Source: Pleurocapsa sp. MO_226.B13 (GTDB taxonomy: Bacteria > Cyanobacteriota > Cyanobacteriia > Cyanobacteriales > Xenococcaceae). From it: 28,056 nt of DNA. A model generated the notes under the pieces. The model had not been told where the DNA came from. It made no database searches and saw only the letters and a program-made list of their open reading frames with translations. Every line of letters begins with the position of its first letter. Position 1 is the stretch's first letter. Shown piece by piece: positions 23,488-28,056 of this stretch. The DNA is taken from the NCBI GenBank assembly GCA_030064795.1, contig JASJEI010000301.1, positions 1-28,056 on the forward strand. The letters are read 5' to 3'. The position numbers were made by a program, and so were the translations under genes.

Positions 23488-24246
23488 ATGAATCGATTAG
23501 AAAATAAAGTGGCTTTAGTTACGGGTGGTGGTTCTGGTATCGGTCGTGCCACGGCATTAAAATTTGCTGCTGAAGGGGCATCGGTGGTGATTGGCAATCG
23601 TAACGAAGAGGCTGGTCAGAAAACAGTGGAATCGATTGAACAGGCTGGAGGCAAAGCGAGTTTTTATCAGACTGATGTTAGTAAATTAGAAAATGTAAGG
23701 GATTTAGTTAAACACGCTGTAGATACATACGGTGGGTTGAACATGGCGTTTAACAATGCAGGTGCAGAAGATCCTCAAGCAATGACACCAGATCAGACCG
23801 AAGATACTTTCGATCTCTTAATGAATGTCAATGTTAAGGGGGTTTGGTATTCCATGAAGTGTGAAATTGAGCATATGCTGGAGAATGGTGGTGGAACAAT
23901 TGTCAATACCTCCTCGATCGCAGGACTAATTGGTTTTCCTGGTCATGGGCCCTATGTCGCATCCAAACACGCGGTGATGGGTTTAACCAAAACTGCTGCT
24001 TTAGAATATGCCAAACAAGGAATTCGGATTAATGCAGTCTGTCCAGGGGCGATCCAAACTCCAATGTTAGAAGAGTTTACTGGTGGAGATAGTTCGACTA
24101 TTGAATATATGAAATCTCTTCATCCGATCGGTAGGTTAGGAAAACCTGATGAGATTGCTAACACCGTGGTTTGGCTTTGTTCTGACGAAGCTTCTTTTGT
24201 TTTGGGACAGGGTATTACAGTAGACGGTGGTTTTACGGCAATTTAG
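23488..24246 (+). CDS. Short-chain dehydrogenase/reductase (SDR family)
   Basis: This 252-residue protein is a classical SDR: cofactor-binding TGGGSGIG at 12-19, NNAG near 89-92, the catalytic Ser in IVNTSSIAG (142-143), Tyr156 and Lys160 in YVASK, and PGAIQTPM. The tail FVLGQGITVDGGFTAI is typical of glucose 1-dehydrogenase-like and acyl-carrier-reductase-like members. It should oxidise or reduce an alcohol or ketone with NAD(P)H. After strand 2 the sequence GNRNEEAG shows no acidic residue directly at the usual NAD-selecting position, which slightly favours NADPH. The substrate is unknown. No strong ribosome-binding site precedes ATG 23488; the upstream 255 bp is very AT-rich and holds no gene. 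The gene stands alone. Confidence 0.9.
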   Translation: MNRLENKVALVTGGGSGIGRATALKFAAEGASVVIGNRNEEAGQKTVESIEQAGGKASFYQTDVSKLENVRDLVKHAVDTYGGLNMAFNNAGAEDPQAMTPDQTEDTFDLLMNVNVKGVWYSMKCEIEHMLENGGGTIVNTSSIAGLIGFPGHGPYVASKHAVMGLTKTAALEYAKQGIRINAVCPGAIQTPMLEEFTGGDSSTIEYMKSLHPIGRLGKPDEIANTVVWLCSDEASFVLGQGITVDGGFTAI

Positions 24247-24260
24247 CTATTATGGTAATT

Positions 24261-24278
24261 CTCTCTCAATTGAGAGAG
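24261..24278 (+). terminator. Possible terminator stem after the SDR gene
   Basis: CTCTCTCAATTGAGAGAG is a perfect 18-bp palindrome 15 bases after the stop, but only TTATT follows, so termination is possible rather than sure. Confidence 0.45.
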
Positions 24279-24369
24279 TTATTCGGCTTATGGTCATTAG
24301 TCATTAGTCTTTTGTTATTGGTTAGGTTCGCGAATAATTTAGGACTGCTATAGATATTGGCCGATAGCT

Positions 24370-24768
24370 TTAAAAATCAATTCTAAACTCTAAACCTCGC
24401 TCAATAAAACCCAATCTTTTATATAGTTGATGTACTTTTGGGCGAGATTTTCTGCTAGTAGCAATCAGTTTGTAACACCCTTATTATCTAGCAGCTTGCA
24501 TAACTTGTTGGACTAATTTTGTTCCCAAACCTTTACCTCTTTGACTTTCAGCTACATAAACATCTTCAAGTAATCCAAAAGGTTCATGATGTAGTTCATT
24601 ATGCATTAAGTAAAGATATGCCCTGGCAATTTCTTGGTTATTTTCCACTAGAGAAAATTTGATTCCTTTGGCAGTAATAGTTTCAGTATTGATATTCATC
24701 GCAGCGATCGCCTTATCGATCGGCGTAATAACTACTTCAAATTGGTAATACAGCTTTATTTTTACCAT
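24370..24768 (-). pseudogene. GNAT-family acetyltransferase with two adjacent in-frame stops
   Basis: From ATG 24768 the protein reads MVKIKLYYQFEVVITPIDKA, then the central GNAT strands IARAYLYLMHN and LLEDVYVAESQRGKGLGTKL (acetyl-CoA loop Q/R-x-x-G-x-G/A) and VQQVMQAAR. TAA TAA follows at 24486-24481. The same frame then continues GCYKLIATSRKSRPKVHQLY and KRLGFIERGLEF to a final TAA at 24370, giving the expected last helix and strand of a GNAT. CAA CAA to TAA TAA (two C-to-T changes) would restore MQAARQQGCYKLI. Unless read through, the product lacks the end of the fold. It is divergent from the PAP2 gene and shares its spacer. Family is clear; substrate unknown. Confidence 0.8.
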
Positions 24769-24797
24769 CGATTTTTCTCTCGGTCGGCGTTAATTGT

Positions 24798-24837
24798 CTT
24801 AAGCTTTACTTGAATTTTCTTAAGCTTTACTTAAACT
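24798..24837 (+). promoter_or_regulatory. Pho-box-like array upstream of the PAP2 gene
   Basis: Four 8-bp units follow one another at 11, 10 and 11-bp steps: CTTAAGCT (24798), CTTGAATT (24809), CTTAAGCT (24819) and CTTAAACT (24830). The cyanobacterial PhoB/SphR box is tandem PyTTAAPyPy-type octamers with 3-bp spacers, so the layout fits. A possible -10 (TAGATA, 24837-24842) follows, 43 bp before the PAP2 start codon. Confidence 0.55.
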
Positions 24838-24884
24838 AGATAAAGTGCGATCGCCCTATTTCAAAAATTTGAGAAGTAAGAAAA

Positions 24885-25541
24885 ATGAATAAATTACCTA
24901 AAATTAGCAGTATACAATTGTATATTGTTTTACTTGTTTTTATTCCTTTTTTACGGCTTTGTTGGCAAATAATTAATGAAAATTATCCCGATTTAGATTT
25001 TCGTGTCTTAGAAAGATTAAAAGAACCAAGGCATTTTTTAATCGATCGACTATCAATAATCATTTATCAAATTGGTGGGGCATACATTACAGGAATTATA
25101 GTGGCGATCGCTCTGGCAATTTTAGTTTATAAACGTTATTGGCAAGAGGCAAAATCTCTAGCTTTTGCTACTTTGGGGATTTTATTACTAGTAGACCAAA
25201 TCCTCAAACCATTATTTAATCGTCGTCGCCCTCCCAAACCCAGATTAGTTCATGGTTTGAGCCGAGAAAGTTTTCCTAGCGGTCATTCGGCGGGAAATTT
25301 GGTGCTTTACTTTTATCTATCTTTTATTTTGGCCGTGCGATATCCTCATCTAACCAAATATATCTACGGTTTGGCTACCATTATCGTCTTGCTGGTAGGT
25401 TGGAGTAGTATTTATACTAACGCTCATTGGGCAACGGATGTCATAGCAGGGTATGTTTTTGGCTACCTCTGGCTATTAGTTAGTCTGGCTGTTTTAAAAT
25501 TTTCCCATCGTAAGTCATCTAAAAGCAAAACACAAGATTGA
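24885..25541 (+). CDS. PAP2-family membrane phosphatase
   Basis: This 218-residue integral membrane protein has about five or six membrane spans and the three phosphatase motifs of the PAP2/lipid phosphate phosphatase family: KPLFNRRRPP (Lys108 to Arg115-Pro), SFPSGHSA (131-134, His134) and SIYTNAHWATDVIAGY (nucleophile His181, Asp185). The usual SR of motif 3 appears as SS. It should remove phosphate from a lipid phosphate or isoprenyl pyrophosphate at the membrane. GAGAAG precedes ATG 24885. The Pho-box-like array just upstream suggests induction by low phosphate, consistent with scavenging phosphate from membrane lipids; this is inference. A divergent, broken GNAT gene shares the spacer. 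Confidence 0.9.
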   Translation: MNKLPKISSIQLYIVLLVFIPFLRLCWQIINENYPDLDFRVLERLKEPRHFLIDRLSIIIYQIGGAYITGIIVAIALAILVYKRYWQEAKSLAFATLGILLLVDQILKPLFNRRRPPKPRLVHGLSRESFPSGHSAGNLVLYFYLSFILAVRYPHLTKYIYGLATIIVLLVGWSSIYTNAHWATDVIAGYVFGYLWLLVSLAVLKFSHRKSSKSKTQD

Positions 25542-25589
25542 TTTTTACTGCATAATAAACAGTATTAAGTTTATTTACAGTGTTAAGCG

Positions 25590-26909
25590 ATGGGGATTGA
25601 GCAACAAGAATACCGTCAACGCCAGCAAGAGTTAATGTCCAAAGTTGGTAATGGTACGGCAATTTTTCGCAGTGCGCCGATGGCAACCATGCACAACGAT
25701 GTGGAGTATACTTATCGTCAGGAAAGTAGCTTTTACTACTTGACTGGTTTTAACGAACCAGAAGCAGTAGCGGTATTTGCTCCCCATCACGAAGAACACC
25801 AGTATATTTTATTTGTCCAGCCCAAAGATCCCGAACGAGAAACCTGGACGGGATATCGTTGTGGTGTCGAAGCAGCTAAGGAAATCTATGGTGCAGATGA
25901 AGCCTATCCGATCTCTGAATTAAACGAAAAGCTACCCCAGTATTTAATTAACGCCGATCGCATTTACTATCATTTAGGTGACGACGAGCATTTCAACAAC
26001 ACGATAATTTCTCATTGGCAGAAACTGATGCGGGGCTATCAAAAACGAGGCAAAGTCCCCTTAGCAATTGAAGATACACGTCCGCTAATCTTTCCCATGC
26101 GCTTGGTTAAAAGTCCTGGAGAAATTGCCATGATGCGTCAGGCGACCAAAATCTCGGCAATGGCACACAACCACGCCCGCGAATTTACTCGCCCAGGACT
26201 ATATGAATATCAAGTACAGGCGGAAATCGAGCATATTTTCCGCAAAGAAGGCGGAATCGGCATTGCCTATCCTTCAATCGTGGCATCGGGAGAAAATGCT
26301 TGCATTCTCCACTACATAGAAAACGATCGCCAGATGCAGGACAACGAACTACTACTGATTGATGCAGGGTGTTCCTACGATTACTACAATGGCGATATTA
26401 CCCGTACTTTCCCCGTCGGTGGCAAATTTACTCCCGAACAAAAAGCCCTCTATGAAATAGTCTTAGAAGCGCAGCTACAGGCGATCGCGGAAGTTCAACC
26501 AGGCAAGCCTTACAATGAGTTTCACGATATTGCTGTCTGTGTCATCGTTCAAGGTCTACTCGACTTGGGACTACTAAAAGGCGACTTGGAAGAGATGATC
26601 GAGGAAGAAAAATACAAGCCTTTTTATATGCACCGCACTGGACATTGGTTGGGTTTGGACGTTCATGATGTGGGAGTCTATAAACATAATGAAGACACCT
26701 GGCAAAATCTCCAGCCAGGACATATAGTTACCGTCGAACCAGGAATCTATATTTCTCCCTATATTAAACCCGCCGAAGGACAACCCGAAATCCCCGATAA
26801 CTGGAAGGGTATTGGCATTCGTATCGAAGACGATCTTCTGGTAACTGAAGATGGACACGATATTCTCACTGCTGATGTACCCAAGTCAGTTGAAGATATG
26901 GAAAGGTAA
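25590..26909 (+). CDS. pepP: Xaa-Pro aminopeptidase (aminopeptidase P, family M24B)
   Basis: This 439-residue cytoplasmic enzyme removes the N-terminal residue from peptides with proline in the second position. The N-terminal AMP_N domain (QEYRQRQQELMSKVGNGTAI, DVEYTYRQESSFYYLTGF) is followed by the pita-bread catalytic domain. The five metal ligands are visible: Asp258 and Asp269 (LLIDAGCSYDYYNGDITRTF), His352 (HRTGHWLGLDVHD), Glu383 (TVEPGIYISP) and Glu413 (GIGIRIEDDLLV), binding two Mn ions. Length is normal for the family and the frame is complete. ATG 25590 begins directly at the conserved N terminus. It follows the PAP2 gene by 48 bp in the same direction, with an inverted repeat (AATAAAC/GTTTATT, about 25553-25574) in between, so cotranscription is uncertain. 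Confidence 0.95.
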   Translation: MGIEQQEYRQRQQELMSKVGNGTAIFRSAPMATMHNDVEYTYRQESSFYYLTGFNEPEAVAVFAPHHEEHQYILFVQPKDPERETWTGYRCGVEAAKEIYGADEAYPISELNEKLPQYLINADRIYYHLGDDEHFNNTIISHWQKLMRGYQKRGKVPLAIEDTRPLIFPMRLVKSPGEIAMMRQATKISAMAHNHAREFTRPGLYEYQVQAEIEHIFRKEGGIGIAYPSIVASGENACILHYIENDRQMQDNELLLIDAGCSYDYYNGDITRTFPVGGKFTPEQKALYEIVLEAQLQAIAEVQPGKPYNEFHDIAVCVIVQGLLDLGLLKGDLEEMIEEEKYKPFYMHRTGHWLGLDVHDVGVYKHNEDTWQNLQPGHIVTVEPGIYISPYIKPAEGQPEIPDNWKGIGIRIEDDLLVTEDGHDILTADVPKSVEDMER

Positions 26910-26947
26910 GATTGCTGCGCTTAAGCAACAAGGAATAAGGAACAACT

Positions 26948-26975
26948 GTAGGGGCGAACGGCCGTTCGCCTCTAC
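26948..26975. repeat. 28-bp GTAGGGGCGAAC palindrome, one mismatch
   Basis: GTAGGGGCGAACGG is followed by CCGTTCGCCTCTAC. It is the common dispersed palindrome of many cyanobacteria, here between pepP and the PhyH gene, and is followed by two CTAACGA heptamers. Confidence 0.85.
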
Positions 26976-27013
26976 TGAAAACTAACGACTAACGACTACC
27001 AAAGTTACTGAGA

Positions 27014-27772
27014 ATGAAAATTACGGAATTAACAGAAGAAATTATTCGAGGTAAGGGGTATGTGGTGTTACCCGATCTGTTAAGCCTCAAGGAAACCACT
27101 GAAGCTAGAAACACGATCTTAGAACTTGCTCGACAAGAAAAACAAAACGGTAAATTGGTCGTGCAAGGTAAAAAAGAAAGACTCTATGGCTTGATTTATA
27201 AAAGTGAAGTCTTTGCTAAATTGGTACAAGATGAATTAATTCTCTCGATAATTGAGGCAATTCTAGGAGAAGATATCATTCTTGGGGGCTTTTCGGCTCA
27301 TATTCTCAACCCAGGCTCGAAAAGGATGGGTATTCATGTAGATTATCCCTATTGGGCAATGTCGTCTCCCTTTCCCAGATATCCGATTTTAGAAATCCAG
27401 GTGATATGGATGATGGAAGATTTTACTGCCGATAATGGCGCGCCTTTATTTGCAGCGGGGACGCAAAATTTAGCTACCAAGCCCGACAAGAGAAAGTTTG
27501 AGAGAACCGCCGAAAAAATTACGGGAACAGCAGGGACGGCAATTATTTCTCATGGTCTATGTTGGCACGATACTTCCCTTAACAAAAGCGATCGCCCTAG
27601 AGTATCTTTACTGGCAAACTATACACCACAATATGTTCATCCTCTAGAGAATAATTTATTTGACTTTCAACCAGAAGCAAGTGAAAATTTTAGCCCCAAG
27701 TTAAAAAAACTACTGCGCCACACCTGGATGTCTAAAAATCAACCGATGTACGGTATGAAATTTATCAAATAG
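27014..27772 (+). CDS. Phytanoyl-CoA dioxygenase (PhyH) family Fe(II)/2-oxoglutarate oxygenase
   Basis: The 252-residue protein has the double-stranded beta-helix oxygenase pattern of the PhyH family. The N-terminal helices include EEIIRGKGYVVLPDLLS. The iron ligands are His108 and Asp110 in MGIHVDYPYW and a distal His in IISHGLCWHDTSLN (His180 or His185), with Arg in RPRVSLL as the likely 2-oxoglutarate ligand. FTADNGAPLFAAGTQ is the usual NGAT-type strand. Such enzymes hydroxylate or halogenate small molecules. A class I methyltransferase gene begins 17 bases downstream in the same direction, so the two are probably co-transcribed tailoring or catabolic enzymes. The substrate is unknown. 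The start at ATG 27014 matches the family N terminus. Confidence 0.88.
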   Translation: MKITELTEEIIRGKGYVVLPDLLSLKETTEARNTILELARQEKQNGKLVVQGKKERLYGLIYKSEVFAKLVQDELILSIIEAILGEDIILGGFSAHILNPGSKRMGIHVDYPYWAMSSPFPRYPILEIQVIWMMEDFTADNGAPLFAAGTQNLATKPDKRKFERTAEKITGTAGTAIISHGLCWHDTSLNKSDRPRVSLLANYTPQYVHPLENNLFDFQPEASENFSPKLKKLLRHTWMSKNQPMYGMKFIK

Positions 27773-27788
27773 TCGCTTAACTACGATT

Positions 27789-28056
27789 ATGGAGGAAATT
27801 AAGCTAGATGAATTCAAACAAAAAATAGCCACGGTGTACGATCGCCGTCAAGAAACTTACGATCGAGGTGGAGAAGATAATTGGCACTACAAGTTAGCTT
27901 GTCGTCTAGTAGAGTGCGCCGATCTTCAAAAGGGACAGAAGGTTTTAGATTTTGCTACAGGTACGGGAATGGTAGCCATAGAAACTGCTAACAAGGTTGG
28001 TTCTTCGGGAGAAGTTATAGGCATTGATATTTCTTCAGGATTACTTGCGGTTGCTC
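27789..28056 (+). CDS. Class I SAM-dependent methyltransferase, 3' end outside the window
   Basis: From ATG 27789 the open frame runs off the window end. The sequence starts MEEIKLDEFKQKIATVYDRR, a family-like ATVYDRRQETYDRGG segment, and then motif I QKVLDFATGTGMVAIETA and the post-I region GEVIGIDISSGLL, which bind S-adenosylmethionine. This is the UbiE/Methyltransf_11-like group. The substrate-binding part is not in the window. It lies directly after the PhyH-type gene with a short gap, suggesting one operon. Confidence 0.88.
   Translation, partial: MEEIKLDEFKQKIATVYDRRQETYDRGGEDNWHYKLACRLVECADLQKGQKVLDFATGTGMVAIETANKVGSSGEVIGIDISSGLLAVA

Noticed and set aside
1..28056. tRNA, rRNA or CRISPR loci
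   Set aside because: No cloverleaf with a T-loop consensus, no rRNA-like sequence and no regularly spaced repeats were seen on either strand.

Overview
The window looks like an AT-rich cyanobacterial chromosome. GCGATCGC (HIP1) octamers are scattered through genes and spacers, there is a single-helix high-light-inducible protein, and there are cyanobacterial-type hybrid sensor kinases, heptamer repeats and GTAGGGGCG-type palindromes. The density of introns, insertion sequences and gene remnants suggests a large, repeat-rich genome, perhaps of a Pleurocapsa-like unicellular lineage; that is inference.\n\nLayout. 1-1743: 3' part of a hybrid histidine kinase with a 48-bp tandem duplication in its PAS/PAC region. 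2011-4161: a gene graveyard holding a tyrosine integrase without its N-terminal domain, an intact BrnT toxin with a shortened BrnA antitoxin, and the C-terminal half of a UvrD-like helicase. 4162-10353: a nested mobile-element mosaic. A group II intron 5' remnant is followed by a segment bounded by a perfect 41-bp inverted repeat that contains a decayed ISKra4-like IS. Then comes a second, truncated intron whose reverse transcriptase is split by a complete group II intron (7302-9863), and finally a transposase fragment. 10422-14800: an intact DAHP synthase, remnants of a ferredoxin-like protein, an ATP-grasp enzyme and a sulfotransferase, a catalytically degenerate alpha/beta hydrolase, an Hli protein and a small membrane-protein fragment. 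14942-18770: a serralysin-like RTX metalloprotease and a NarL/DesK-type two-component pair. 18771-21092: Uma2 and CHASE3-kinase remnants and a GH13 alpha-glucan enzyme. 21585-23232: a cyanobacterial protein of unknown function and an IS5-type element inserted in a LysR-like remnant. 23488-28056: an SDR oxidoreductase, a GNAT gene with two adjacent stops, a PAP2 phosphatase with a Pho-box-like array, aminopeptidase P, a PhyH-type dioxygenase and the start of a methyltransferase.\n\nThe most unusual signal is inside the ISKra4-like transposase. Three related hairpin elements of about 105-110 bp interrupt its coding sequence at three places. Two are clearly homologous (same loop length, same ends) and the third shares the ends and architecture. 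Their stems differ in sequence but stay paired. Taking each one out restores the expected protein in frame or very nearly so. A fourth, 51-bp palindrome-bearing insertion in the same gene is in frame and translated. This may be a miniature mobile element family, or structured intervening sequences tolerated at the RNA or translation level. Only copy surveys and RNA data could separate these.\n\nMany genes here are visibly broken, so the window reads as a region where mobile DNA has repeatedly landed and host genes have decayed. Two-component signalling, aromatic amino-acid precursor supply, glucan metabolism, peptide turnover and phosphate-regulated phosphatase activity remain as apparently functional islands.
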